Positions 31,229-40,027 are shown, numbered from the stretch's first letter. The stretch: 47,245 nt of DNA from Lachnospiraceae bacterium (GCA_022796795.1 JAAWJI010000032.1:1-47245), one strand, 5' to 3'. Program-made: numbers and translations. Notes: a model not told the origin generated them from the sequence alone.

Positions 31229-32797
31229 GTGGAACTGGTTCGTAAAAATATCCATATGAGCAGACAGAAGGCCCGGGCCCTTTGGCAGATGACTATGGAT
31301 GATGATTTTAATATCCCGGACAGCATGCAGGATGTGCAGCAGCTGATTCTGCATCAGGGAATGGTGGAGATCGGGGAGAGCAAGGCGGAAAAGGACCGGG
31401 TACGGCTCCGCGGCACCCTGAATTTCTCCGTGTTTTACGGGGAAGGCGGAGGCGTTTCCGTGCCCTGCAGCGTACAGGGAAAGCTGCCCTTTGATGAACA
31501 GATCCATATGGAGGGCGTACAGGAGGGAGAGACCATCCAGGTGAAATGGACCCTGGAGGATTTGAATGTGTCGGTCATTCACTCCCGAAAGCTTAATATC
31601 AAGGCGCTGATCACCTTTGAACTCACGGCGGAGGAGCTGGTGGATGAAGAGATGGCGGTGGGCGTGCCGGAGGGACAGGAGGCGGAGACAAGATTCTGCC
31701 AGGTGTCCGTAGCCGGCCTTGCCGCTCAGAAGCGGGATACCTGCCGGGTTAAGGATGAGGTGATCCTGCCCATGAATCAGCCTAACATCGGAAAAATCCT
31801 CTGGCAGGAAACCGCGGTACGGGGTCTGGATGTACGGCTGGGGGAGGGGCAGGTATTTCTGAAAGGAGAGCTGCAGGTCTTTGTACTGTATCTGGGGGAA
31901 GAGGAGCCGGCAAAAACCTGGTGGCTTTCCCAGAATATTCCCTTCAGCACTCATGTGGACTGCCCGGGCTGCCAGGAGCAGATGATCGGCCATGTGGATG
32001 TAAGCCTGCTTCACGGAGATGTGGAGGCAAAGCCGGATTATGACGGAGAGCTGCGGGTGCTGAATGTGGACGCTATTCTGGATGTAACCATGCGGATTTA
32101 CGTGGAGGAGCATCTGAGCATGCTGTGCGACCTGTACAGCCCCTCCCGGGAACTGAGACTTAAGAGCCGTCCGGCTTTCTGCCAGCGTCTTCTGGTGTCC
32201 AACGCCTCCCGCTGCCGTACCATGGACCGTCTGCCAATTACCCAGAGAGAGGCCCATATTCTGCAGATCTGCAATGCCTCCGGAGAGGTAAAAGTGGATG
32301 AGGTGACAGTGACAGAACAGGGTCTTAAGGTAGAGGGCGCGGTTTTGGTCCAGGTGCTCTATGTGACAGAGGATGACCAGATGCCGTTTTGCTGCCTGGA
32401 GGGATCCCTTCCCTTTGAACATATTCTGGAGGCCCCGGGCATGGGAGAGGCCCCGGTTTATTACCTCCAGGCCTCCCTGGAGCAGCTGCATGCAGCTATG
32501 GTCAGCGGGGAAGAGGTGGAGGTAAAGGCCTCGATTCTGCTCAATGGGCTGGTACTGGAGCCTCTGGAGCTTTCCCACATTGAAACGGTGGAGGAAGAGG
32601 CTCTGGATATGGAAAAAATCAATAATCTGCCCGGCATGCTCATCTATGTAGTGCAGCCGGGGGATACGCTGTGGGATATTGCCAAAACCTATCACACCAC
32701 CATGGAGCAGGTACGAACCCTGAATGAAATGAGTCAGCAGGAGGTAAAGGCGGGACAGCGGTTGCTCCTGATGAAACAGATGGGCGGTTTTTCATAA
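31229..32797 (+). CDS. SipL-like spore morphogenesis protein (DUF3794 and LysM)
   Basis: This 522-residue protein has three copies of the DUF3794 (SPOCS) domain, roughly 30-140, 180-290 and 325-440, and a C-terminal LysM domain (about 473-515, YVVQPGDTLWDIAKTYHTT). That layout is the one of SipL, which in Clostridioides difficile binds SpoIVA and attaches the coat to the forespore. The start is a GTG at 31229, 7 bases after GAGGAGG. No sigma-E-type promoter could be picked out with confidence. The gene is followed by a hairpin that overlaps the ispE promoter. Confidence 0.85.
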   Translation: MELVRKNIHMSRQKARALWQMTMDDDFNIPDSMQDVQQLILHQGMVEIGESKAEKDRVRLRGTLNFSVFYGEGGGVSVPCSVQGKLPFDEQIHMEGVQEGETIQVKWTLEDLNVSVIHSRKLNIKALITFELTAEELVDEEMAVGVPEGQEAETRFCQVSVAGLAAQKRDTCRVKDEVILPMNQPNIGKILWQETAVRGLDVRLGEGQVFLKGELQVFVLYLGEEEPAKTWWLSQNIPFSTHVDCPGCQEQMIGHVDVSLLHGDVEAKPDYDGELRVLNVDAILDVTMRIYVEEHLSMLCDLYSPSRELRLKSRPAFCQRLLVSNASRCRTMDRLPITQREAHILQICNASGEVKVDEVTVTEQGLKVEGAVLVQVLYVTEDDQMPFCCLEGSLPFEHILEAPGMGEAPVYYLQASLEQLHAAMVSGEEVEVKASILLNGLVLEPLELSHIETVEEEALDMEKINNLPGMLIYVVQPGDTLWDIAKTYHTTMEQVRTLNEMSQQEVKAGQRLLLMKQMGGFS

Positions 32798-32807
32798 AAA
32801 TCCTTTC

Positions 32808-32836
32808 TTGTATTGCACAGTAAAATCGGTTATACT
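32808..32836 (+). promoter_or_regulatory. Promoter of ispE-gntR
   Basis: TTGTAT (32808-32813) and TATACT (32831-32836) are separated by 17 bases, with a start near 32843. The -10 box lies inside the hairpin at 32822-32864. Confidence 0.55.
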
Positions 32837-32864
32837 TTCTGGTAAGGAAAGCATAACCGATTTT
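32822..32864. terminator. Hairpin, probable terminator of the SipL-like gene
   Basis: AAAATCGGTTAT (32822-32833) and ATAACCGATTTT (32853-32864) are perfect 12-base arms. CTTTC/GAAAG extends the stem inward. Runs of A and T at both ends make it work in both directions. It overlaps the ispE promoter, so it could also be an operator. Confidence 0.65.
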
Positions 32865-32885
32865 ATAATGGGGAGAAGAATACAT

Positions 32886-33767
32886 ATGGATCGAATGCAG
32901 CTGAAGGCATATGCGAAAATCAACCTGGGGCTGGATGTGCTCCGGCGCCGGGAGGATGGATATCATGAGGTCAAGATGATTATGCAGACCATCCGCATGT
33001 ATGACAGGCTGGAGCTTAGAAAGCTGTCAGGACCAGAGATCCGGGTCCGGACCAACTTAAGCTTTCTTCCGGTGAATGAGAATAATCTGGTCTATAAGGC
33101 GGCAAAACTCTTACTGGATGAGTTTGGGATTTCCCAGGGGATCGCCATTGATCTGAAGAAATTTATTCCCGTGGCGGCGGGAATGGCAGGGGGAAGCTCT
33201 GACGCCGCCGCCGTGCTTTTCGGGGTCAACCGTATGTTTCAGCTGGGGCTTGGGCAGCAGGAACTCATGGACCGGGGCGTAAAGATCGGCGCGGACATAC
33301 CATACTGCATTCTGCGGGGAACCGCTCTGGCAGAGGGGATTGGAGAAAGGCTCACTTCTATTTCTCCCATGCCGGATTGTCAGATTCTCATTGCAAAGCC
33401 AGGGGTCAATGTATCCACCCGGTTTGTCTATGAAAACCTCCATGCGGATCAGATTACAGATCACCCAGATGTGGACGGCATGGCAGAGGCATTAAAACGC
33501 CAGGATCTGAGAGGACTTGCCGCCCGTATGAGGGATGGGAATGTGCTGGAGCGGGTGACGGGACCGGCCTATCCGGTCATTGGTCAGATTGAGGAGTTTA
33601 TGCGGGCTTCGGGGGCTCTGGAAGCCATGATGAGCGGCAGCGGTCCCACCGTATTTGGGATTTTCGAGGATCCGGCAGCGGCCAAAAAGGCATATCAGCG
33701 TTTGAGAAAAAGAAATCTGGCCAGACAACTCTATCTGACCAGCCCATATAACAGGAGAACAGTATGA
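32886..33767 (+). CDS. ispE: 4-diphosphocytidyl-2-C-methyl-D-erythritol kinase
   Basis: IspE phosphorylates CDP-methylerythritol in the non-mevalonate isoprenoid pathway. The 293-residue protein is a GHMP kinase with AKINLGLDV containing the catalytic Lys11, the ATP loop PVAAGMAGGSSDA (95-107), Asp138 in GADIPYCI, and the C-terminal GSGPTVFGIF. The start at 32886 follows GGGAGAAG. The open frame extends upstream but crosses the hairpin and is not coding. Its stop overlaps the next start by 4 bases (ATGA), so translation is coupled. Confidence 0.95.
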   Translation: MDRMQLKAYAKINLGLDVLRRREDGYHEVKMIMQTIRMYDRLELRKLSGPEIRVRTNLSFLPVNENNLVYKAAKLLLDEFGISQGIAIDLKKFIPVAAGMAGGSSDAAAVLFGVNRMFQLGLGQQELMDRGVKIGADIPYCILRGTALAEGIGERLTSISPMPDCQILIAKPGVNVSTRFVYENLHADQITDHPDVDGMAEALKRQDLRGLAARMRDGNVLERVTGPAYPVIGQIEEFMRASGALEAMMSGSGPTVFGIFEDPAAAKKAYQRLRKRNLARQLYLTSPYNRRTV

Positions 33768-34438
33768 ATCAGGATTTTAACAGTGTAATGAACGAATATC
33801 TGCCCTTGCGGGACGTGGTGTTTCAGACGCTCCGCCAGGCTATTCTCAAGGGAGAGCTGGAGCCGGGAGAGCGTCTCATGGAGATTCATCTGGCCAAGCG
33901 TCTGGGCGTGAGCCGTACCCCCATACGGGAAGCGATCCGTAAGCTGGAGCTGGAGGGCTTGGTGGTTATGATTCCCCGCCGGGGGGCTGTGGTGGCAAGC
34001 ATTACGGAAAAGGACTTGCGGGATGTGCTGGAAGTGCGCAGAACCCTGGAGATGATGGCTGTGGAGGTGGCCTGCGACCGGATCAGCGCCGGAGAGCTGG
34101 ATCTTTTGCACCAGGCTGGCATAAACTTTCAGAAGGACCGGGAGTGCGGGGATCTGGTTCAGCTTGCCAAAGACGACATGGCTTTCCATGAGATTATTTA
34201 CGGAGCCACAGGTAACCAGAGGCTTATTACCATTCTGAATAACCTGCGGGAACAGATGTACCGCTACCGCATGGAGTATCTGAAGGATACCTCCAGCTAT
34301 GAGCGTCTGGATGCCGAGCACAGCCGGATTTACCAAAGCATCTGCCAACGGGATAAGGAGACGGCCCGGGAGGCTATTCGGGAACATATTGACAATCAGG
34401 AGGCGGCCATTATTCAGGCTATCCGGGAGAATGAATAA
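33764..34438 (+). CDS. GntR family regulator (FadR subfamily)
   Basis: This 224-residue regulator has the GntR winged helix (about 15-80: LRQAILKGELEPGERLMEIHLAKRLGVSRTPIREAI) and an all-helical FCD effector domain (about 90-215) with histidines that usually bind a metal. It is translationally coupled to ispE, a pairing I have no functional explanation for, since FadR-type proteins normally sense organic acids. The target genes are unknown. Confidence 0.92.
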   Translation: MNQDFNSVMNEYLPLRDVVFQTLRQAILKGELEPGERLMEIHLAKRLGVSRTPIREAIRKLELEGLVVMIPRRGAVVASITEKDLRDVLEVRRTLEMMAVEVACDRISAGELDLLHQAGINFQKDRECGDLVQLAKDDMAFHEIIYGATGNQRLITILNNLREQMYRYRMEYLKDTSSYERLDAEHSRIYQSICQRDKETAREAIREHIDNQEAAIIQAIRENE

Positions 34439-34546
34439 AAACGGAAATGAAATCCGCCTAATCTGTATAAAATGAGAAAAAATGGAGAATCTTTCCAGAT
34501 AGACAGAGAAATGAAATAGACCTGTGGAAAGGAAGGATCTTCATAT

Positions 34547-35071
34547 ATGAATCAAAGGAAAGAAAAAAAGCTACTGGCAGCGCTGCTGGCCTCCCTGCTG
34601 GTCTGGATGACCGTACTTGCCCATGGAGCCATACCTGCGCAGCAGGTTCAGATGTTTCAGGAAATAGAGAATGAGGGCAGCGGCCAGAGGAAAGAAGGAA
34701 TTCCTGGAGGGCTGTATGAGCTGGCCTGGTGGGGGAGCCTTTATCCGCGCACTTGTCTGAAAAGCGCCATGAAGCTTGTGGATGAGCAGGAAAACCAGGA
34801 CCAGGAGGCGGATCTGACAGAAGAGAGAGAAGCCAGGGAACAGCAGGCAGAGAATCCTAAGGAAAAGGAAGCAGGACAGATAGAGGAGCCCAGGGAAAAG
34901 GAAGCAGGGCGGACTAAGGAGCCTGAGGAGAGAGAAGCAGGGCGGACAGAGGAGTCTAAGGAGAAGGAAGCAGGGCAGGAGAAAGAGCCAAAGACAGAGG
35001 AAGAGACGGAGCAGGATTTGAAGACCAGGATTCCGGTGAAGATCAAATGGAAGTGTATGGACCTGTTCTAA
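34547..35071 (+). CDS. Secreted or membrane-anchored protein with charged 11-residue repeats
   Basis: I do not recognise this 174-residue protein. The N-terminus is a signal peptide or anchor (KKLLAALLASLLVWMTVLAHGA), followed by a short variable part and a region of extreme charge. There, four repeats of 11 residues with consensus PxEKEAGxTEE run from about 104 to 147. The tail TRIPVKIKWKCMDLF is basic and hydrophobic, unlike the repeats. GGAAAGGAAGG precedes the start. It lies directly upstream of murI (15 bases), so it may be produced with it. The repeats are probably unstructured or a long charged helix. Confidence 0.7.
   Translation: MNQRKEKKLLAALLASLLVWMTVLAHGAIPAQQVQMFQEIENEGSGQRKEGIPGGLYELAWWGSLYPRTCLKSAMKLVDEQENQDQEADLTEEREAREQQAENPKEKEAGQIEEPREKEAGRTKEPEEREAGRTEESKEKEAGQEKEPKTEEETEQDLKTRIPVKIKWKCMDLF
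34856..34987 (+). repeat. Four 33-bp tandem repeats inside the secreted protein gene
   Basis: Each unit encodes PKEKEAGQIEE or a variant. The AGGAAGCAGG-like core is well conserved between units, so the array can change in length by whole units without a frameshift. Confidence 0.75.
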
Positions 35072-35086
35072 GTATGGGAGGATGCC

Positions 35087-35941
35087 ATGGAGGGACCAGA
35101 GAGAATAGAATATGAAGACAGGAGCCAGGCGCCCATCGGAGTCTTTGACTCCGGAGTGGGAGGGCTTACGGTTGTCCGGGAAATCATACGACAGCTGCCG
35201 GGGGAGCGGATTACATATTTTGGGGACACGGCCCGGGTACCCTACGGGAGTAAGTCCCGAGAAACGATTATCCGCTATTCTCGGCAGATTGTCCGCTTTT
35301 TGATGACCCGGGGAGTCAAAGCCATTGTGGTGGCCTGCAATACGGCCAGCGCCTATGCCCTGGAAGAGCTGCGTCCTGAGATGGAAGTTCCTGTCATCGG
35401 CGTGGTGGGTCCTGGGGCAAAGACAGCGGCGGAGGTGACAAAAAACGGAAAGATTGGCGTGATTGGCACAGAGGGAACCATTGATTCCGGTATCTATACC
35501 CGGTTTCTCAGCAACCTGCGGCCGGATATTCAGGTGCTGGGGAAGGCTTGTCCGTTGTTTGTGCCTCTGGCAGAGGAGGGATGGCTGGATGGGGAAGTGG
35601 CCACAGTGGTGGCCCGGAAGTACCTGGAAGAGCTGTGTCATTCAGATATAGATACGCTGATTTTGGGATGTACGCATTATCCTCTTCTTCGATCCACCAT
35701 CGCCAAGGTTATGGGGGAGTCCGTAACCCTGGTGAATCCAGCCTACGAGACGGCCATCAGCCTTCGGCGTCTGCTTCAGGAACAGGGACTGGAAAACAAA
35801 AGCGCCTGGATGACAGAGTATAATTCCTGCGAGTTTTTTGTCAGCGATGCGGCTGAGCGGTTTCAGCAGTTTGCAGCCCGAATTCTGCACCTGACCACAG
35901 AGGATACAAGGCAGATTCCCATTGAGGAATATCAGACGTAA
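35087..35941 (+). CDS. murI: Glutamate racemase
   Basis: MurI makes D-glutamate for peptidoglycan. The 284-residue protein has the start IGVFDSGVGGLTVVREI, the two catalytic cysteines Cys84 (ACNTAS) and Cys195 (GCTHYP), and YFGDTARVPYGSKS. The first fifteen residues precede the conserved domain. GGGAGGAT lies upstream of this ATG, which supports the longer form. It lies between the repeat protein gene and the DUF1934 gene in one apparent operon. Confidence 0.96.
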   Translation: MEGPERIEYEDRSQAPIGVFDSGVGGLTVVREIIRQLPGERITYFGDTARVPYGSKSRETIIRYSRQIVRFLMTRGVKAIVVACNTASAYALEELRPEMEVPVIGVVGPGAKTAAEVTKNGKIGVIGTEGTIDSGIYTRFLSNLRPDIQVLGKACPLFVPLAEEGWLDGEVATVVARKYLEELCHSDIDTLILGCTHYPLLRSTIAKVMGESVTLVNPAYETAISLRRLLQEQGLENKSAWMTEYNSCEFFVSDAAERFQQFAARILHLTTEDTRQIPIEEYQT

Positions 35942-36023
35942 GAGCAGATAGCCAGGAGTTGTCAAAGAAAGGCAAGGCTTTGGCAAACGGCAGAAGAGAC
36001 AGCGAAAGCAAGGAGAGAATGAT

Positions 36024-36470
36024 ATGACAGAGCAGGTACTTTTGAGTATTTCCGGTCTGCAATATCTGGAGGAGGAACCCAGCCAGCCTGTGGAGGTTCT
36101 GACCATGGCCGACTATTATCACCGCAACGGAGCCCACTATCTCGTCTATGAAGAGCCGGTGGAGGGTTCCTCAGAGGTGATCCGCAATACGTTGAAAATA
36201 AAAAAGGGCCGGGTGGAAATGATGAAAAAGGGGCCCATACAGGTGCATATGATCTTTGAGGAGTGGAAAAGGCAGGTGGCTCAGTACGACACGCCCTTTG
36301 GAGTGATTCCCGTGGGAATCCAGGCAGGAGAGGTAAAGCTTACGGAAAGCCAGTATGACATCCATGTGGAACTGAATTACGTGCTGGAGCTCAACGAGGA
36401 ATACGTGACTGACAGCAGCGTAACGCTGCATGTGAAATCCAAGGATGCGCCAGACTTTTCCCTGAGCTAG
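36024..36470 (+). CDS. DUF1934 family protein
   Basis: This 148-residue cytoplasmic protein belongs to the DUF1934 (YwiB-like) family, a small beta-barrel fold. Characteristic parts are VLTMADYYHRNGAHYLVYEEP, SSEVIRNTLKIKKGRVEMMKKG and the final VELNYVLELNEEYVTDSSVTL. The function is unknown. AAGGAGAG precedes the start. It follows murI by 82 bases on the same strand. A cluster of palindromes starts 5 bases after its stop. Confidence 0.85.
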   Translation: MTEQVLLSISGLQYLEEEPSQPVEVLTMADYYHRNGAHYLVYEEPVEGSSEVIRNTLKIKKGRVEMMKKGPIQVHMIFEEWKRQVAQYDTPFGVIPVGIQAGEVKLTESQYDIHVELNYVLELNEEYVTDSSVTLHVKSKDAPDFSLS

Positions 36471-36475
36471 ATGTA

Positions 36476-36641
36476 AAAAAGAATCCGGCTTGCCGGATTC
36501 TCGCGCCGGAGCGCGGTTGCATCAGCAACCAATTTCCTCAGCGCGCAGTGCGCATCCCCCGGAGGGCTTTTGCTTTACAGGATGCAATTTCCTGTAAAGC
36601 AAAAAGAATCCGGCTTGCCGGATTCTCGCGCCGGAGCGCGG
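36476..36641. repeat. Cluster of palindromes with two perfect 41-bp direct repeats
   Basis: The 41-base unit at 36476-36516 recurs exactly at 36601-36641, a period of 125. Each unit holds GAATCCGG-CTTG-CCGGATTC and CGCGC-CGGA-GCGCG. The spacer holds GGTTGC-ATCA-GCAACC and a 15-pair stem, TTTTGCTTTACAGGA with its complement, around TGCAATT. On the minus strand each GAATCC hairpin is followed by TTTTT, so both can stop transcription from the minus-strand gene at 36701. It looks like a composite REP-like repeat. Confidence 0.8.
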
Positions 36642-36700
36642 CGTACATTGCTGTTTGGCCGCCACTCTGAATTGTGGAAGGAAAAGGCAGCTGTAAGCTG

Positions 36701-37144
36701 CTATTTTTTAAAGAGACGTTTAAAAAATCCCTTTTTCTTGGGCGGAGGTGTCTCCAACCCGCCCCGGGCGCTCTTGACGGCCGTAATATAGATACCGCTG
36801 ACTACAGCCTTTACCTCGCGCTTTACCGGCAATACCTGAAAAACAGATTCCTCGCAGGCCAGGGTCATGACCTTGGGTCCTACCTTCGCTTTAACGATGG
36901 GAAGCTTGGACCGGCGCAGATATTTAGGCGTCTGCTCGATGACCATGGGGGGAAGACCGGAATCCTTGATCCGCAGGCGTTTTTTATCAATGATCAGCAT
37001 GCTGACAGTCTGGGCCATGGCATCCATCTGCTCTTTTTGCAGCGCCTGCTTTTTCTGCATTTTTGTTCCTATAAAATATAAAGCGACCAAAAGGGCGATC
37101 AGGACTACAACAATAATCAGTAAGACTGTTGTGAAGGTTGACAT
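36701..37144 (-). CDS. Membrane-anchored protein of unknown function
   Basis: This 147-residue protein has one N-terminal membrane segment (about 5-28, VLLIIVVVLIALLVALYFIG), a charged coil (30-45) and a soluble domain of short strands. It ends in a very basic tail (PPPKKKGFFKRLFKK). I do not recognise a family. The start at 37144 is chosen for AGGAGG 8 bases upstream. An upstream extension in frame overlaps the promoter. It is divergent from cardiolipin synthase, and its basic tail suits contact with anionic lipid, but that is inference. The two hairpins at 36476-36641 follow as terminators. Confidence 0.75.
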   Translation of the reverse strand: MSTFTTVLLIIVVVLIALLVALYFIGTKMQKKQALQKEQMDAMAQTVSMLIIDKKRLRIKDSGLPPMVIEQTPKYLRRSKLPIVKAKVGPKVMTLACEESVFQVLPVKREVKAVVSGIYITAVKSARGGLETPPPKKKGFFKRLFKK

Positions 37145-37182
37145 AAGATATCCTCCTGTAAAAATGAAATATTCCATAGACG

Positions 37183-37211
37183 AGTGTAACATTGTTTCTC
37201 TTAAAGTGCAA
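37183..37211 (-). promoter_or_regulatory. Promoter of the membrane-anchored protein gene
   Basis: On the minus strand TTGCAC (37211-37206) and TACACT (37188-37183) are separated by 17 bases. Confidence 0.45.
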
Positions 37212-37299
37212 GTGATTTGTGGTAAATCCGGCAAACGGACAGAGGATTGGAACGGGTTATTACCAACAGAGTGAACAGTAACCGGAAAGGAGCTGCGCC

Positions 37300-38775
37300 A
37301 TGCTTCCAGCAATTTGGAATGGGCTTGTGGAAATCCTGAAATTTTGGATGGACCATCTGCTGTTTATCAACATTTTGCTTTCTATTATGATTGTCTTTTT
37401 TGAACGGCGGGAGCCCCGGTCTGTGTGGACCTGGCTGCTGCTGCTGTATTTTGTTCCGATTGTAGGGATTTTTTTGTATTTTATGATTGGACATGACTTT
37501 CACAGAGAGCATATGTTCCGGACCAAGGAGATTGAGGACGCCATCCATTCAGCTATCCGGACCCAGGAGGAAACCATTCGCACAGACCGATTTCATCCCA
37601 CGGATCCCAGGCTTCGTAAGTTTTCGGATCTGGTGCTTTTCAACCTGGAAGCCTCGGATTCCGTGTACACGGCGGACAATCATGTGGAGATCTTTACGGA
37701 CGGAAAGAAGAAGTTTCAGGCCCTTTATGAAGAGATTCTGCGGGCGAAAAAGTACATTCATATTCAGTATTACATTATCCGGGACGACGAGCTGTGGAGG
37801 AGTCTGGAAAAGGCGTTGATCCAGAAGGCCCGCTCCGGTGTGGAGGTACGGATTCTCTATGACAGCATGGGTTGCCGCACCATGTTAAAGCGGCGCTGGA
37901 AGCGGCTGGCGGCAGAGGGAATCCAGATCGGAGAGTTTTTCCCCGCGGTACTGCGGCGTCTCCAGCTGCGGATCAATTACCGCAATCACCGGAAGATTGT
38001 GGTGATCGACGGGCGGACAGCCTTTGTGGGGGGCTTCAATGTGGGCCGGGAGTACCTGGGGCTGGATGAGAAATTTGGCTATTGGCGGGATACTCATTTG
38101 AAGATCCAAGGATCTGCGGTACTGGCCCTTCACATTCGGTTTATTCTGGACTGGAATTATGCTACAAAGCAGAACCTGTTTACCCAGGATGAGTATTTTC
38201 AGGAGGAGGACAAACGGAAGGCGGGCCGGGAGGCTGTGCAGATTATTTCTTCCGGGCCCGATGCCAAGGAGCAGAATATCCGGGACACATATCTGAAAAT
38301 GATTTCCAAGGCCCGGAAAAACATTTATATTCAGACCCCCTACTTTATTCCCGATGAGAGCGTGCTGGACGCCATAAGAATCGCCGCCATGTCCGGTGTG
38401 GATGTGCGGCTGATGATTCCCTGTAAGCCGGATCATCCCTTTGTGTACTGGGCAACCTACTCTTATGTGGGAGATCTTCTGGAGGCGGGGGCAAAATGCT
38501 ATACCTATAACAACGGCTTTCTCCACGCCAAAGGTATGACCGTGGACGGAGTGGTAAGCTGTTACGGAACAGCCAATATGGATATCCGAAGCTTCAAGCT
38601 GAATTTTGAGGTGAATGCGGTGATCTACAGCGCAAAGGTTACAGAGGAGCTGGACCGCAGATTCCGGGAGGATCTGAAATACTGTACCCACATTACCCCT
38701 TATATTTATGGGCAGCGCTCCTGGATGGTTCGGGTGAAAGAGCAATTTTCCCGGCTGCTTTCGCCCTTGCTGTAG
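37300..38775 (+). CDS. cls: Cardiolipin synthase
   Basis: This 491-residue phospholipase D family enzyme condenses two phosphatidylglycerols to cardiolipin. Two membrane segments lie at the N-terminus (about 15-35 and 43-63). They are followed by the HKD motifs: HRKIVVIDG (His230, Lys232, Asp237) and HAKGMTVDG (His409, Lys411, Asp416). QTPYFIPDESVLDAI is another family stretch. AAAGGAG lies 7 bases before the start. The gene is divergent from the membrane-anchored protein gene. Confidence 0.95.
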   Translation: MLPAIWNGLVEILKFWMDHLLFINILLSIMIVFFERREPRSVWTWLLLLYFVPIVGIFLYFMIGHDFHREHMFRTKEIEDAIHSAIRTQEETIRTDRFHPTDPRLRKFSDLVLFNLEASDSVYTADNHVEIFTDGKKKFQALYEEILRAKKYIHIQYYIIRDDELWRSLEKALIQKARSGVEVRILYDSMGCRTMLKRRWKRLAAEGIQIGEFFPAVLRRLQLRINYRNHRKIVVIDGRTAFVGGFNVGREYLGLDEKFGYWRDTHLKIQGSAVLALHIRFILDWNYATKQNLFTQDEYFQEEDKRKAGREAVQIISSGPDAKEQNIRDTYLKMISKARKNIYIQTPYFIPDESVLDAIRIAAMSGVDVRLMIPCKPDHPFVYWATYSYVGDLLEAGAKCYTYNNGFLHAKGMTVDGVVSCYGTANMDIRSFKLNFEVNAVIYSAKVTEELDRRFREDLKYCTHITPYIYGQRSWMVRVKEQFSRLLSPLL

Positions 38776-38865
38776 GCGCGCTCTTGTAAGTGCCCATAAA
38801 GTGTGGTAAGGTAAAAAGTATGGGTTTTTATCTGTGAGAATAAATGTTAGAAAACGAGGAGATTT

Positions 38866-40014
38866 ATGATGAAAAAAAGAAATTTTATGGCAGCTTTGCT
38901 GCTAGGAATGGCGTTGACACTGGCAGGCTGCGGGGGAAAACAGGAGGCAGGGCCAGAGCAGACAGAGACACAGACACAGACACAGACAGAAAACTCTGGT
39001 ACAGAGTCGAAGGAGCCGGAAGACCAGGGGGAAGCCGGGGATATGAAGGAAACTACACTGGTGAAGCTGGGAGAGTACAAGGGCGTTGAGGTGCAAGCCA
39101 TGGATACGGAGCCCTCCAAGGAGGAGATCCAGAAGGAAATCGACGCTGTGCTGGAGGGATATGGACAGCTGGAGGAGGTTGAGGGCAAGACGGTGATCGA
39201 GGAGGGCGATGTGGTCAACATTGATTACCGGGGACTCCTGGACGGGGAGGCCTTTGAGGGAGGCACCTCCGGAGAGGGGGGTTATGACCTGACCATTGGT
39301 TCCGGCCAGTTTATTGAGGGATTTGAGGAGAAGCTTATCGGAAAGGAGCTGGGAGGATCCTATGACCTGGATCTTAAGTTTCCGGAAATTTACAAGAACA
39401 ACCCGGATCTGGCCGGAAAGCCTGTAATCTTTGAGGTGAAGGTAAACAAGATTCAGAAGCTTGTGATTCCGGAATTGACAGATGAGTTTGTAAAGAAAAA
39501 CCTGGAATACGACTCTGTGGAGGCCTACCGGAAATCTGTGGAGGAGGGGCTGCGGGCGCAGAAAACAGAGGAGGCTCTGGCGAAAAAGGACTATGATGTG
39601 CTGACAGCCATTATTGAGGCCTCGGAGTTTGAGGTTTCCATGGATCAGGTGCAGGCGGAAAAGGAAGCGGTGATTGCCGCCAACCAGTCGGCTGCGGCTT
39701 CCTACGGCATTGATATGGAAACATATCTGTATTTCTTTATGGGAGGCATGACGGAGGAGGAGTTTGAGAAGGAGTGTGAGATCACAGCGGAGCTTCGGAT
39801 CAAGAGCAACCTGATTGTGGAGGAAGTGACAAAGGCAGAGGGGATTTCTGTGACAGAGGAGGAATATACCCAGGAAGCTACAAATTTAATGGCGGACTAT
39901 GGCTATTCGGATCTGGCTGAGTTTGAGGCCGCTTATACCAGAGACGCCATTGAGGAAAATATTGTCTATAATAAGACCGTGGATTTTCTGGTTGAGCAGG
40001 CAATAGAGAAATAA
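38866..40014 (+). CDS. Trigger-factor-like lipoprotein with FKBP peptidyl-prolyl isomerase domain
   Basis: The 382-residue product has a lipoprotein signal ending in LAGC (Cys22). A low-complexity linker follows (TETQTQTQTE, coded by a 6-bp tandem repeat, 38961-38990, plus an acidic stretch). Then come an FKBP-type isomerase domain (about 105-195: VVNIDYRGLLDGEAFEGG, IGSGQFIEGFEEKLIGKELG) and a helical domain like the C-terminal chaperone part of trigger factor (196-382). The ribosome-binding domain of true trigger factor is replaced by the lipid anchor. It is probably a foldase outside the membrane, in the role PrsA plays. GAGGAG precedes the start. Confidence 0.85.
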   Translation: MMKKRNFMAALLLGMALTLAGCGGKQEAGPEQTETQTQTQTENSGTESKEPEDQGEAGDMKETTLVKLGEYKGVEVQAMDTEPSKEEIQKEIDAVLEGYGQLEEVEGKTVIEEGDVVNIDYRGLLDGEAFEGGTSGEGGYDLTIGSGQFIEGFEEKLIGKELGGSYDLDLKFPEIYKNNPDLAGKPVIFEVKVNKIQKLVIPELTDEFVKKNLEYDSVEAYRKSVEEGLRAQKTEEALAKKDYDVLTAIIEASEFEVSMDQVQAEKEAVIAANQSAAASYGIDMETYLYFFMGGMTEEEFEKECEITAELRIKSNLIVEEVTKAEGISVTEEEYTQEATNLMADYGYSDLAEFEAAYTRDAIEENIVYNKTVDFLVEQAIEK

Positions 40015-40027
40015 CACTGGCCTGTGG

